From the NCBI RefSeq assembly GCF_913053745.1, contig NZ_CAJXGF010000003.1:1-64000 (forward strand): DNA of 64,000 nucleotides. The letters run 5' to 3'. The notes under the pieces were generated by a model, which saw nothing but the letters and a program-made list of their open reading frames with translations, ran no database searches and was not told the DNA's origin. The DNA comes from an uncultured Nitratireductor sp. (GTDB lineage: Bacteria > Pseudomonadota > Alphaproteobacteria > Rhizobiales > Rhizobiaceae). The translations under genes were made by a program, and so were the position numbers. The number at the start of each line of letters is the position of its first letter. Positions within the stretch are counted from its first letter, which is position 1. This document shows positions 15,444 through 25,712 of this stretch, piece by piece.

Positions 15444-17051
15444 ATGAAAAGGGCCGTCGAGAAGCCGCGCTTCGATATTTTCAAGTTCACGCCGCCGGGA
15501 CCGGTTGCCGCAAGCTACATTCAATCGGAAGGGCCGATCGATCTCATCCTAGGGCCATGGGGCAGCGGCAAGACCGTTGCCACCGTGTTCAAGATCGCCC
15601 GGCATTCGAGCAACCTTTTTCCGGTCTGCAAGGATGGCGTCATCCATGTGCGCTGTGCCGCCTTGCGCGACACCTATCGCGAGATGGCAAAGACCGCGCT
15701 TTCTTCCTGGCACGAATTCTTTCCCAAACGCGGCCCGTACACCGCGCAGGAGCCCGGCGCGTATTCGGGCGGTCAGGACCGGCCCGTCAAGCATATCCTC
15801 GAATGGAACACGATCCGGCAGTGGCCGGAGGGGCCGAAAGAAACGCTGGTCCGGCTGGAAATGGAATTCGGCGCGATCGGCAACGAAAATCTCGACAGCT
15901 TCTTCAAGGGCTACGAGATCTCCATGGGCTGGCTCAACGAGTGCGATCTGGTCGATGAAAGCGTGCCCGGAAGGCTTTACGGCCGCACGGCGCGTTTTCC
16001 CCCACGCGTCGAGATTATGGAATGGGAGGGCGACCGGCTGGGCTGGGAAAAGGACCCGGACAGCGGGATCGATGTGATCCGGCTGCCACGCATCATCATG
16101 GGCGATTATAACCCGCCCGATCCCGCCAACTGGACGTACAAGCGCCACATCGAGGAGCCGGAAAAGTGGCCGGGATTTACCTTCTTTCATCAGCCATCCG
16201 GCCTTTCGCCGCAGGCCGAGAACCGGATTGGCAAAAGCCGAAGCCAGTATGAGGAGGAAGAACAGGCTTTCGGCGGATCGAAACATCCGGACGCGCAACG
16301 CAACGTCCATGGCAAGTATGCCGCGAAGAAACAGGGCACGGTTGTCTACGATCAGTTCGACATGTTCCGCCACCGCTCCGACCAGAACCTCGATCCGGTG
16401 CGCGAACTGCCATTCTACATGGGATTCGACGCCGGCGGCACACCCGCCTGCGCGATTGGGCAGTTCATGCCGAACGGTCAGCTGCGCGGCCTGCGCGAAA
16501 TCGTGTCTCTGCCGGACACCGTGACGGGGCCGGAGCGTTTCGCCGCGGCGGTGATGGAAGTGCTTCTACGCGATTTTGCCGGTATGGCGTGCGCCGGCGC
16601 CTGGGGCGACCCTTCGGCCTGGTACGGTGCCGACAAGGAGCACGGCAGTCTCGCTTTCATGGAAACGGTGGCGCAGGCCTTGCAGGTCAACATCCAGCCC
16701 ACGGCGAGCAACGACATCCAGTCGCGTAAAGAGGCCGTGGAATGGTATCTGAAAGGGAACATCGACGCGAACACACCGCGCTCGATCTGGGATCCGCGAC
16801 TGAAATACACGATTGGCGGCTTCGCGTCGCAGTATCATCTGACCAAGCAGGCGACCGAAGGCAAAACCGACCGCCTGGAGATCGCCAAAAACCATTATTC
16901 CCACATCCACGATGCCTGGCAGTATCTCTGCTACGGCTATCGCGGCCCGCGCGCCGTGCGCGATGAAGCGGCCAGGATGGGCCGCCCCACCAATGTGGTG
17001 CCGATGCGCTCCGTCCAGGCCAAGACCGATTTCGACATATGGAACGTCTGA
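15444..17051 (+). CDS. terL: Terminase large subunit
   Basis: Walker A 'LILGPWGSGKTVATVFKIARH'; nuclease-domain style 'YMGFDAGGTPACAIGQFMPNGQL'; followed by portal. Confidence 0.85.
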   Translation: MKRAVEKPRFDIFKFTPPGPVAASYIQSEGPIDLILGPWGSGKTVATVFKIARHSSNLFPVCKDGVIHVRCAALRDTYREMAKTALSSWHEFFPKRGPYTAQEPGAYSGGQDRPVKHILEWNTIRQWPEGPKETLVRLEMEFGAIGNENLDSFFKGYEISMGWLNECDLVDESVPGRLYGRTARFPPRVEIMEWEGDRLGWEKDPDSGIDVIRLPRIIMGDYNPPDPANWTYKRHIEEPEKWPGFTFFHQPSGLSPQAENRIGKSRSQYEEEEQAFGGSKHPDAQRNVHGKYAAKKQGTVVYDQFDMFRHRSDQNLDPVRELPFYMGFDAGGTPACAIGQFMPNGQLRGLREIVSLPDTVTGPERFAAAVMEVLLRDFAGMACAGAWGDPSAWYGADKEHGSLAFMETVAQALQVNIQPTASNDIQSRKEAVEWYLKGNIDANTPRSIWDPRLKYTIGGFASQYHLTKQATEGKTDRLEIAKNHYSHIHDAWQYLCYGYRGPRAVRDEAARMGRPTNVVPMRSVQAKTDFDIWNV

Positions 17052-17515
17052 AACGGGTAACCCCCGTTCCGCCCTCGCTGGCCATGTCCTTCGGCGGGGC
17101 GAGCAGTCTTTACCGCCGCGCGATGGTGCATCAGTGCCGGATCGGCCAGGCGGTCGCGTTCCTTGCCGGCGACGAACCGCTGGCGCTCGCCATGCTGGAC
17201 ACACGCCGCAACCGCCGTGCCGAACTGGCCATCCGCTTTCGCCCGGCCGCGCGACAGCACATGCGCGCATTGATCCGTGAGGCTCAATTGACGCTGCCCG
17301 CCTTCGTGCAAGCTCGCATCCTGGTCTTTGCCCGCATCTCTCCGCGCAATCTGCGCGGCCAGCGCATGGCGAGGATCGCAGGTTTTCGACCGGGCGGGTT
17401 TTCCGATCCCGCCATCTGGCTTTGGAAAGGACCGGGGCATGAGCGAAATCTTTGGCGGCGGGGATGCGAAGCGACAGGCCGAACAGGCGCGGCGCGACCA
17501 GCAGGTGGCGAATGA
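17039..17515 (+). CDS. GNAT-like phage protein of unknown function
   Basis: Overlaps terL end; 'AELAIRFRPAARQHMRALIREAQLTLPAF... ISPRNLRGQRMARIAGFRPG'; lies between TerL and portal. Confidence 0.5.
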   Translation: MERLKRVTPVPPSLAMSFGGASSLYRRAMVHQCRIGQAVAFLAGDEPLALAMLDTRRNRRAELAIRFRPAARQHMRALIREAQLTLPAFVQARILVFARISPRNLRGQRMARIAGFRPGGFSDPAIWLWKGPGHERNLWRRGCEATGRTGAARPAGGE

Positions 17516-17642
17516 CCGACAGCTTGCCGAGCTGAACCGCTCGGAGAACCGCGCGGCGCTTTCGCGGCGCAATCCGCGCGGCCGCCGGCTGTTTTCCGAT
17601 GCCGCCGTACCGGCTGGCGACCGCAAGAAGAACCTCGCCTGA
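17439..17642 (+). CDS. Small phage structural-region protein
   Basis: MSEIFGGGDAKRQAEQARRDQQVANDRQLAELNRSENRAALSRRNPRGRRLF; directly before portal. Confidence 0.65.
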   Translation: MSEIFGGGDAKRQAEQARRDQQVANDRQLAELNRSENRAALSRRNPRGRRLFSDAAVPAGDRKKNLA

Positions 17643-19234
17643 TGACAGAAAACACCGTCCAGGCACAAAAACGCCGCGCCGATCGCGCTTGGGAGGAAAA
17701 TTCCGCCTGGGACCGCTTCTATCGCGACGCCTACGATTATGTGATTCCGCAGCGCCGACCCGGCGGCAGCGGAACGCGCAAGGATCTTGCCGACAAGATC
17801 TACGACATGACCGGCCCGACCAGCGCCATGAACATGGCAGGCGAGTTGCAGAACCGGCTGTTCTCCGGTGCGCCCATCCTCGAGACCGGCGCACTCGCGC
17901 ATCAGGCCATTGGCGACGCAGGCAAGGAAAAGCTCGATCGCGAGCTCGAGAAGGTCGGGAGCTTCATCTATCCGTTCATGCAGGCGGGCGAGTTCGATAC
18001 GGCCACGCATGAAATGTGCATCGACCTGGGCGTCGGAACGGGCGTTCTGATCCCGATGCGCGGCACGCCGGAACAACCGATCATCTTCTATGCGCCGCCG
18101 GCGGACGAAATTGCCGTGAAAGGCGATGCCTGGGGCCGTCAAAGCCTGATCTCGTGGAAACGCATGGCGGCGCGCGAAGAGATCCGCGACGCCTTTCCGC
18201 AGGGCAATTTCAGCAAGAATTTTATCGAGGCCTCGAAGTCGCGGCCGAACGATGAACTGACGCTCTACCAGGATTTTTTCCGCCTTCCGGATGGCCGCTG
18301 GCGGTTTGCCGCCTATCTGGACAAGGACTGCGAAGACTTCATCAGCCACGAAACCTATCGTACCAAGCCGATTGCAGTCGCGCCGTATTATCGTGTGCCA
18401 GGCGAGATGCGCGGCCGTGGCCCGGTGCTATTGGCGCTGCCCTCCATCAAGACGCTGAACAAGGCGCAGGAGATGGCCTTGCGCTCGGCCGCAATCCAGA
18501 TGCTCGGCATCTGGGCATATCGCGCCGGCGGCACATTCAATCCCGACACGGTGCGGATCGGTGCGGGTCAGTTCTGGCCTATGCAATCGACCGGCGGTAT
18601 TCTGGGTCCGGACGTGCAGCGCATGGATCCGGCATCGGGCAGGCTCGATGTTTCGCGTCTCGTTATCGAGGGCATGCAGGACCAGGTGCGCGAAGCCCTG
18701 TTCGATACGCGCCTGCCACCGTCCAACGGCACACCGAAGTCCGCTTCGGAAATCGCCGCACTCATCCGCCAGAACGCCCGCGTGCATCTCAACGGTTTCC
18801 AGCGGCTTTGGCGATCGATCCATCCGGTTATCGTGCCACGCTGCGCGGAGATCCTGCATTCGTTCGGCTATCTGCGCGGCATGATGTCGTTCAACGAGTT
18901 GATGGTCTCCGTCTCCGTTCGGTCACCGATCACAGCGCAGATGAATGCGGACATGCTGGCCAATCTCGCCAACTATATCGAGCTTCTGGTCTCGTTCGTC
19001 GGGCCGCAGAAACTGGACGAGCATCTGATCATGGATCCGGCGGCCGACAAGATCGCCGAGGCGCTGTCCATCCCGAAAGGACTCGTCCCCGACACAGCGG
19101 CCCGCGAACAGGTGCGCGCTCAGAAAGCCGAACAGATGGCGCAACAGGCGGCGGCCGCGATGGCCGAGAAGGCCGCGCCGCAACTCGTGGAAAAGGGCTT
19201 TGATATGGTCCAAGGCGGGAGGCAGGCGGCATGA
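17642..19234 (+). CDS. Portal / head-to-tail connector protein (podovirus type)
   Basis: 'AWEENSAWDRFYRDAYDYVIPQR', 'KIYDMTGPTSAMNMAGELQNRLFSGAPILETG'. Confidence 0.85.
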   Translation: MTENTVQAQKRRADRAWEENSAWDRFYRDAYDYVIPQRRPGGSGTRKDLADKIYDMTGPTSAMNMAGELQNRLFSGAPILETGALAHQAIGDAGKEKLDRELEKVGSFIYPFMQAGEFDTATHEMCIDLGVGTGVLIPMRGTPEQPIIFYAPPADEIAVKGDAWGRQSLISWKRMAAREEIRDAFPQGNFSKNFIEASKSRPNDELTLYQDFFRLPDGRWRFAAYLDKDCEDFISHETYRTKPIAVAPYYRVPGEMRGRGPVLLALPSIKTLNKAQEMALRSAAIQMLGIWAYRAGGTFNPDTVRIGAGQFWPMQSTGGILGPDVQRMDPASGRLDVSRLVIEGMQDQVREALFDTRLPPSNGTPKSASEIAALIRQNARVHLNGFQRLWRSIHPVIVPRCAEILHSFGYLRGMMSFNELMVSVSVRSPITAQMNADMLANLANYIELLVSFVGPQKLDEHLIMDPAADKIAEALSIPKGLVPDTAAREQVRAQKAEQMAQQAAAAMAEKAAPQLVEKGFDMVQGGRQAA

Positions 19235-19602
19235 CCGGGCCCGTAAACATCAATCCGCGCTCACAGGTGCGCGGGCTCGATGACGTGCTGACGGCCGGCG
19301 GCGAGGGCTGGGAGGCGCTTGAAAAACTCATGCAGCCGGCGGTGATGCCGGATCAGTCCCGCCCCGACAACCGCGTGCTTCGCTTCGCCGGCGCGATCTC
19401 GCGCACCGAAGACGGCCGGTTGTTCCTCGACTGGCTGTTCCTCCTGACGCTGGATTCGCCCTATCCGCGCGTCGGCGGCGACTTCCAGGAGGCCGCACTG
19501 GCGGCCGCCAAACACGAGGCGCGCGCCAATATCGGCGAGCTGCTTCGAAAAGCGGTCGTGGAAGGCCGCGAACTTCTCAACCAGAACGGAGCCGAAAAAT
19601 GA
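19231..19602 (+). CDS. Bbp19-like phage protein
   Basis: 123 aa; 'NRVLRFAGAISRTEDGRLFLDWLF'; between portal and scaffold as in BPP-1-like phages. Confidence 0.55.
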   Translation: MTGPVNINPRSQVRGLDDVLTAGGEGWEALEKLMQPAVMPDQSRPDNRVLRFAGAISRTEDGRLFLDWLFLLTLDSPYPRVGGDFQEAALAAAKHEARANIGELLRKAVVEGRELLNQNGAEK

Positions 19603-20576
19603 ACAGACTTCTTTCGCGTTATCTCAATGAGCTTCCCCGCATGCCGGACAACGGCGGCGGCGATGGCGGCGGCGGGGAGGGCACCGGCCAGGGTGGCGAC
19701 GGTGCCGGGGCGGGCGCAGGCGACGGGAACGGCTCACCCGCCGCCGCGCCCGCCAATGGTGGCGACGGCAATGCCGGTGGCGATGGAGGCGACGGAAACG
19801 GGTCGGGTGGAGACGGACAGCAACCGGCCGCCGCCTGGAACCCGACCTGGCCGGATGGCTTTCCCGAGCAATTACGAGGCCAGGACGCCAACGAGACGCT
19901 TGCCAAGGTCAACAAGGCCATTGCCGGCTATCGCGAAAAGGACGCCAACCGGGACATTCCCAAGGATCCGAAAGAGTATCTGTCTACGGAAGGCGTCAAG
20001 AATTTCGAGCTAGCGGACGATCTGAAGCCGCATTTCGATCAGCTGGGCAACGATCCGGTGTTCGAACCCATGGCAGCGAAGGCAAAAGAATTCGGCATCG
20101 AACGCGGGGCGTTCCTCAATCTCTGGCAGACCGGCATGCAGTCGCTTTCCCAGGCCGGGCTCCTGGAACCGCCGGTGGATGCGAAGGCCGAGCGTGCAGA
20201 AATGTTGCCCGATGAGGCGAAGGATTTGCCACCGGCCGAACAGGACAAGGCGATCGACAAGCGCATGCAGGAGAATCTGGATTTCGTCGATCTCATGGTG
20301 ACGAATCGCGGCCTCGACAAACAGGCCGCAGAGTATGCGCAATTGATGCTGGCCGACCGTGCCCATGGCCACAAGTTCCTCGAATGGATGCGCGGCCAGT
20401 TCGGCCAGAACGAGAGCGGCCCGGGCGCGCATGGCGGCCCTGGCAGCGGGGCGACGCGCGAACAGTTGCAGGCGGAAATGAAGGCGCTCGACGCGAAACG
20501 CGGAACGCCGGAATTCGACGAGGCTGCCTATGACGCGCTCGACGAGAAATATCGCAAGGCATACAGCAGCAATTGA
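19599..20576 (+). CDS. Scaffolding-like protein with Gly/Asp-rich linker
   Basis: Gly/Ala/Asp low-complexity followed by acidic coiled region; directly upstream of capsid gene. Confidence 0.65.
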   Translation: MNRLLSRYLNELPRMPDNGGGDGGGGEGTGQGGDGAGAGAGDGNGSPAAAPANGGDGNAGGDGGDGNGSGGDGQQPAAAWNPTWPDGFPEQLRGQDANETLAKVNKAIAGYREKDANRDIPKDPKEYLSTEGVKNFELADDLKPHFDQLGNDPVFEPMAAKAKEFGIERGAFLNLWQTGMQSLSQAGLLEPPVDAKAERAEMLPDEAKDLPPAEQDKAIDKRMQENLDFVDLMVTNRGLDKQAAEYAQLMLADRAHGHKFLEWMRGQFGQNESGPGAHGGPGSGATREQLQAEMKALDAKRGTPEFDEAAYDALDEKYRKAYSSN

Positions 20577-20577
20577 C

Positions 20578-20593
20578 GGCCCGCGCGCGGGCC
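20578..20593. repeat. 16-bp GC palindrome GGCCCGCGCGCGGGCC after scaffold gene
   Basis: Perfect palindrome one base after TGA; similar element at 32970-32985. Confidence 0.75.
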
Positions 20594-20719
20594 CATGATG
20601 GCCGCCGTACCGACTAGGGATGCGACCTGGCGGCGCGGCGGCTATCCTTAACCGGACCTGCTTGACCTGCTGGCTATCGACCCGAAGCGGAAATTTGAGA
20701 CAGCAGGAAAGGACGGACA

Positions 20720-21631
20720 ATGTCTCTCCAGGCAGAAAACTGGTTCCGCGAGCAGATCAAGGACAAGGTCACCATCCAGTATCAGGCCGGTGGCGGCTAC
20801 CTCGACGGCACCATGATGAGCGGCGACACCCAGGCCGGGCTGATCAAGTTCCCGACCGCAGGCAGGGTGGAAGCCTATAAGCTGACCGGCGCAATTCAGC
20901 TGGTGCAGGGGTCCAATCCCGATCTCTCCATGATCGAGGTCAAGCCCGACGACTTCGAATCCTCGGCCTGGTATCGCACCCAGGACATCTACAAATCCGG
21001 ACCGAGCGAGCGCGACGCGATCGCACGGCTGATCACGAAATCGATCCGGCGCAAACGGGACAACATCAAGCTGGACGCGTTGACCGCGTTTCACGGGCTC
21101 GGCGGCATCGATACGATTGGCGACGGCACCACGGTTATCGATCTGCTCGACACCGAGGGCGCGGCTGCCGAGATCTTCGGCACCGGTGCCGGCGAGGATG
21201 AAGACGATGCACTGTTCTGCCCGCTTCCGTGGATGTGGTGGAAACAGATGCTGTTCTACAAGGAGTTCGCCGACGCCCGCTATGCCGGCCCGGAGAACAT
21301 TCCTTTCTCCAAGCGCACCAAACAGCAGATGAAGACGGTGCAGAGCGTCAACTATTTCCCGATGCCGGACGAATATTTCACGGGTCCGGACGGCACGTCG
21401 CTCTATTCGTGGATCTGGGCGCGCAACGCCATGGGTGCGGAAACGCCCTGGAACAAGGAAGCGCCGGGTTTCACCCAGCATCCCGAGTATGAGGGCTCGC
21501 CCTGGCTGATCAAGGCCGGAATGGGCGGTTGCGCTGTCGGCATCCAGAAGGAAGGCGTGAAGCGCCTGCACTTCAAGCTGCTCGATCGGCCCGAGCGCCC
21601 GGTGGTGAAAACCGAAGCGGTGACGCCGTAA
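20720..21631 (+). CDS. Major capsid protein (BPP-1-like)
   Basis: 303 aa; 'SAWYRTQDIYKSGPSERDAIARLITKSIRRKRDNIKLDALTAF'; position after scaffold. Confidence 0.75.
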   Translation: MSLQAENWFREQIKDKVTIQYQAGGGYLDGTMMSGDTQAGLIKFPTAGRVEAYKLTGAIQLVQGSNPDLSMIEVKPDDFESSAWYRTQDIYKSGPSERDAIARLITKSIRRKRDNIKLDALTAFHGLGGIDTIGDGTTVIDLLDTEGAAAEIFGTGAGEDEDDALFCPLPWMWWKQMLFYKEFADARYAGPENIPFSKRTKQQMKTVQSVNYFPMPDEYFTGPDGTSLYSWIWARNAMGAETPWNKEAPGFTQHPEYEGSPWLIKAGMGGCAVGIQKEGVKRLHFKLLDRPERPVVKTEAVTP

Positions 21632-21643
21632 GCGCGAACAGCC

Positions 21644-21670
21644 GGGCCGCGCCCTGACGCGGCCCTTCTT
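21644..21670 (+). terminator. Intrinsic terminator after capsid gene
   Basis: GGGCCGCG-CCCTGA-CGCGGCCC-TTCTT. Confidence 0.65.
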
Positions 21671-21695
21671 CCGCAAAGCACAAGGAAACCGAACC

Positions 21696-21986
21696 ATGGC
21701 TTTCAAGATTCGCCAGCTGTCCCGCTATCATTCGGTCAGCTACGACGACAACGGCACTTCGAAGAAGTGCAATTTCTACAACTATGTCACCACGGACCCG
21801 GACGCCGCGGCGCAGACGGCGGGCTATTTCAACGATGCCCGCGCGATCCTCAATGTCGGCGATTCCATCACGGCAATCTGCGATGCATCCGGCACGCCCG
21901 AGCGCGTGACCCTGCTGGTCGCGACCGTGCCGGCATCCGGCGACGTGACGGTTGCCGTCAACGCCGGCACCGACGACACCGCGTAA
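21696..21986 (+). CDS. Capsid cement/decoration-like protein
   Basis: 96 aa beta-rich; immediately after capsid, as Bbp16 in BPP-1. Confidence 0.55.
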   Translation: MAFKIRQLSRYHSVSYDDNGTSKKCNFYNYVTTDPDAAAQTAGYFNDARAILNVGDSITAICDASGTPERVTLLVATVPASGDVTVAVNAGTDDTA

Positions 21987-22000
21987 CGGAGCTGGGCGGC

Positions 22001-22621
22001 ATGGAAAGCGAAATCACCAAGGCGACCCTGGTCAATCAGGCGCTGATCGATCTCGGCCAGCCGCCCAACTTCTCGATTGACGAAGAAACGGGCCTCGGCG
22101 GCATCGTCGATGTCGTCTGGCCCGGTGTTGTCGATGAAACCTTCGGGCTGCACGACTGGACGTTCTGCCGCAAGACGTTTCGGCTCAATCGGCAGGCCGA
22201 GACGCCGGAAAGCGGCTGGAAATTTGCATTCGACCTGCCTGGAAACAAGGTGGGCGATCCGCTTGCCATACTGATCGACCCGCGCCGCAATGCCGTGCTG
22301 CGCGAGTTTTATCTGGAAGGCAATGAAGTTCATTGCGAACAGGAACAGATCTGGGCACGCTGCCGGGTAATGGTGGATCCTCGCTACTGGGATCCGGCAT
22401 TTCGCGCCGCCTACCGCAAGGCGCTCGCGGCCGAGCTCGCCGTGCCTTTGCTGCAGGATGTGGATCTGAAAGATTTTCTGCGCAAGGAGGCCTACGGCAC
22501 GCCAAGCGAAGGCGGGGCCGGTGGCAAATTCGGCCGTTTGATTGCCCAGAACCGCGCGGCCTCTCCTCAATATGCACCGCTCTATGAAAACGATCCGCTG
22601 ACCGGCGCCAGGTGGGGCTAG
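22001..22621 (+). CDS. Tail tubular protein A-like / head completion protein
   Basis: 'KATLVNQALIDLGQPPNFSIDEETGLGGIVDVVWPGVVDETFGLHDWTFCRK'. Confidence 0.7.
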   Translation: MESEITKATLVNQALIDLGQPPNFSIDEETGLGGIVDVVWPGVVDETFGLHDWTFCRKTFRLNRQAETPESGWKFAFDLPGNKVGDPLAILIDPRRNAVLREFYLEGNEVHCEQEQIWARCRVMVDPRYWDPAFRAAYRKALAAELAVPLLQDVDLKDFLRKEAYGTPSEGGAGGKFGRLIAQNRAASPQYAPLYENDPLTGARWG

Positions 22622-22624
22622 TCC

Positions 22625-25108
22625 ATGGTCGCACGTCCCGCCGAGCCCCGATACAGCGCCAATGCCGGCGAGCTCGACCGCGCGCTCGCCGGGCGTCTCG
22701 ATATCCGCCAGTATTATTCCGGCGGCCTGCGCTTCAAGCATGTGGAGCCAGTTCCGCAATCCGGCTTTCAGGACATGGGCGGAACGGTGGATAACGGGCC
22801 GGTGCGCGCGCGCCTCGAAAACCTCGCGCTTTCCGGAACATCGGCCACGCCGGGGCCCCACACCGGTACGGCCACGATATGGAGCGGCAATGTCAGCGGG
22901 GCCGTTGCTGCCGTTCATATCGATGCCGTCTCCGCCAGCAGCGGAACGCATAGTGTATTCTGCGAGGTTTTCGCCGGCGGGCAGTGGACCCGGATCGGAT
23001 CGGCACTTCCGTTTTCCACGGCGGCCATCGAGCGGACATTTGCCGTGGCGCCGGGCACAGGTATCGCCGGCGTCTCTCAGGTGCGCATTCGCGCGACATT
23101 CTCAGCAAGCGCGACCGCGACCGCGACCGGTATCAAGGTTCTGGCGGAAACGGGCATACAGGACCGCCCGCGTTACGAGAGCCTGCGGCACGATTCGGGC
23201 GATCGCTATTTCGTCGCTGCGACGGAAAAATGGCTCGACATCTATCTGGACGATGCATTCGTTGCCGGGGTCTATCTGCCGGACATCACCCTGGATCGGC
23301 TTCCCGAGCTTGGGTTCTATGCGGAAAACGCGACGATCGGGATCTTTCATCGAACCATGTCCCAGAACATCCGAGTGCGCCGCGCGGGGTCGGCCTCGGA
23401 ATGGCTGATCGACGGCTGGCCTATCGTCAACGTACCGCGTGTGGATCTCGGGGGCGTGTACCCGAAAACGGCAGACAAGTGGACGATAACAATCCGCTAT
23501 TCACGGCCGGGCGACAGCACCGCAATTTTCATCCATATGGGGTTGAGCGTCGATGGCGAGGATACCCCCACAATCGTAGGGGTCGATGCGCTCGGAAACC
23601 GCGTTCGCGAGAACAGCATCGACTGGCCGACAGTGGCCATAAACATCGCCACGGCCCTGAACGATCTTCCGTCGATCGACGGCGGCGTGACGTGCAGCGC
23701 CGAAGTGTTTACGCAATCGTTTGAAGAAGGCCATATCGAACTTACAATTACGTTCGGTGGGGCATCTTCCGGCAATGAGTATCAGCTTGATGCGCAGATA
23801 TTGAGCGACGCACGCGTCTCTGCCTTGTCGGCCCACCTCGAAATCGGCGAAACGGAATATGAGCCGCTTTTCTCTGCTTCCCGGGGATCGTTTGGCGGCG
23901 CAGCGCTGGTGCAGGATCGGCTCGGGTATTTCGACATAAATGCCGAGCGCAGCGCATTGTCATTGTCACGGCCGGCCGAATACTTCGATCTGAACATCGA
24001 AGGTGCCGGCGACAATCGCGCACGCCTCGACAAACTGCGCGGTGGCGAATCTGCCGAGCGTGTGCTGGCCGTCTATGACAGCACTTATCTACTCGTGTTC
24101 ACAGATCAGTCCGTCTATTTCGCACCGAACCGCACCATCAAGGCGGGCGAACCGCTCAATTTCACATTGACGGCGGCAACCGGCATCGTGCCCTATACCG
24201 AGCCGATCGAGCTCGAGAAGAAGATCTACTATATCGGCTACAATGACGATGACGACGATCTGGACGGTCACCAGATCCTTTCGCTGTCCTACGACGAACT
24301 TCTGACAAGCTACGATGCCGTGCCCGAAAGCCTGTTGGCGAGCCACCTGGTCAAGGGCGTGATGCGCACCAAACGTCAGCGCAGCGCGGCAGATTCGGAC
24401 GCTTCGAAGAAATGGGCGCTGCGAAAGGACGGCCGCCTGGTCGCAGCGCAGGTCATCAAATCCGAGGAGATTCTCGGTCTCTGCGAATGGATCTCGCCCG
24501 ACGGCGGGCTTGTGCGCGAAATCGAGGTGGATGCGCGCAACCGGCTTCGCCTTTGTGTCGAACGCGATGGCGTGCTGCGCCATGAGCGCCACGACCGCAC
24601 CGCCTTTCTGCATGCCATTGTCGAATCCACCTGCGACCTTGCCGGGCAGGTGGACGGTTTGACCCTGCATGAGGGCCGGCAGGTCTGGGCCGTGGCCGAG
24701 GGCTATGTGCTCGGGCCATTTACCGTCGCCGGTGGCAAGATCAACCTGGGCGATGCCTATCAAGGTGCGGTGAAAGTGGGTCTCTGGACGCCGCCCGTCT
24801 ATGAATCGATGCCGTTTTATCGCGTTCTGCGAGACGATTCGATCATTGAGCGGCCCGGCCGCATCCCCGTGGTTCACCTTAACCTGATCGACACCACATC
24901 GGTAGCGGTGGGCGCGAATGGCCTGGAACCGCGCGATGTGCCCTTGCTCAACGCGGCCGACATTGCCGACCAGCCCATGCCGCCGAAAACCGGAAAATTC
25001 AGCGTTTCGGGCCTTCTCGGATCGAAGGTGGGCACCACGGTTGTCATCACCCAGACGAAACCCGGCCGCCTGCGCGTGCGCGATTACAAGGTTGAGGAGG
25101 CACTTTAG
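22625..25108 (+). CDS. Tail tubular protein B-like / tail nozzle protein
   Basis: 827 aa; 'RLGYFDINAERSALSLSRPAEYFDLN', 'ERVLAVYDSTYLLVFTDQSVYFA'. Confidence 0.65.
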   Translation: MVARPAEPRYSANAGELDRALAGRLDIRQYYSGGLRFKHVEPVPQSGFQDMGGTVDNGPVRARLENLALSGTSATPGPHTGTATIWSGNVSGAVAAVHIDAVSASSGTHSVFCEVFAGGQWTRIGSALPFSTAAIERTFAVAPGTGIAGVSQVRIRATFSASATATATGIKVLAETGIQDRPRYESLRHDSGDRYFVAATEKWLDIYLDDAFVAGVYLPDITLDRLPELGFYAENATIGIFHRTMSQNIRVRRAGSASEWLIDGWPIVNVPRVDLGGVYPKTADKWTITIRYSRPGDSTAIFIHMGLSVDGEDTPTIVGVDALGNRVRENSIDWPTVAINIATALNDLPSIDGGVTCSAEVFTQSFEEGHIELTITFGGASSGNEYQLDAQILSDARVSALSAHLEIGETEYEPLFSASRGSFGGAALVQDRLGYFDINAERSALSLSRPAEYFDLNIEGAGDNRARLDKLRGGESAERVLAVYDSTYLLVFTDQSVYFAPNRTIKAGEPLNFTLTAATGIVPYTEPIELEKKIYYIGYNDDDDDLDGHQILSLSYDELLTSYDAVPESLLASHLVKGVMRTKRQRSAADSDASKKWALRKDGRLVAAQVIKSEEILGLCEWISPDGGLVREIEVDARNRLRLCVERDGVLRHERHDRTAFLHAIVESTCDLAGQVDGLTLHEGRQVWAVAEGYVLGPFTVAGGKINLGDAYQGAVKVGLWTPPVYESMPFYRVLRDDSIIERPGRIPVVHLNLIDTTSVAVGANGLEPRDVPLLNAADIADQPMPPKTGKFSVSGLLGSKVGTTVVITQTKPGRLRVRDYKVEEAL

Positions 25109-25675
25109 ATGGAACTTTTTCTCGGAGTTGCCGGCCTTTTCGGCGGCGGGGGCGGCGCAGCTGCAACCGGTGCGGCAACGGCGGCAGGCTCCGCCGTCAG
25201 CACGGCGTCGACGATCGGCACCATCCTCGAGGGCGGCGCGACCGTGCTCGGTCTCGTGTCATCCATCGCCGCCGGAAGCGCGCAACAGGAACAGATGGAG
25301 CTGGCGGCGATCGACGCCGAGCGCGAACAGCCGCTCGAGATCCTTCAGAACATCGACCGGCGCACCTCGTTGAAGGCAGCGGCAGCGGACGCGATCGGCG
25401 AGATGGACACCGCTTATGCGGCATCGGGCGTCGATCTTTCCTTCGGTTCCGCCCGCCAGGCGCGCCAGGACGTGTTTCGCGAAACCGATCTGGGCCTCAC
25501 CACGGATGCGGGCACGACCATGAGCCGATTGAGCAGATTGCAGGAGCGCGCGAGCAGCTATCGCCAGATGGGCAAGCGCGCCATGCGTGCCGGCGTTCTT
25601 GGCGGGCTGGCCGGTGCGGCTTCCGGTTTCAGCCGCATGGCCGGCCGCTATCCGATGCGACGCCGCCCGGCATAG
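25109..25675 (+). CDS. Internal virion protein B-like
   Basis: Gly/Ala-rich N-terminus then helical 'AADAIGEMDTAYAASGVDLSFGSARQARQDVFRETDL'. Confidence 0.6.
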   Translation: MELFLGVAGLFGGGGGAAATGAATAAGSAVSTASTIGTILEGGATVLGLVSSIAAGSAQQEQMELAAIDAEREQPLEILQNIDRRTSLKAAAADAIGEMDTAYAASGVDLSFGSARQARQDVFRETDLGLTTDAGTTMSRLSRLQERASSYRQMGKRAMRAGVLGGLAGAASGFSRMAGRYPMRRRPA

Positions 25676-25712
25676 GCCGTCCTGCCGTCGCCGATCGATG
25701 AAGGAGTGATTC

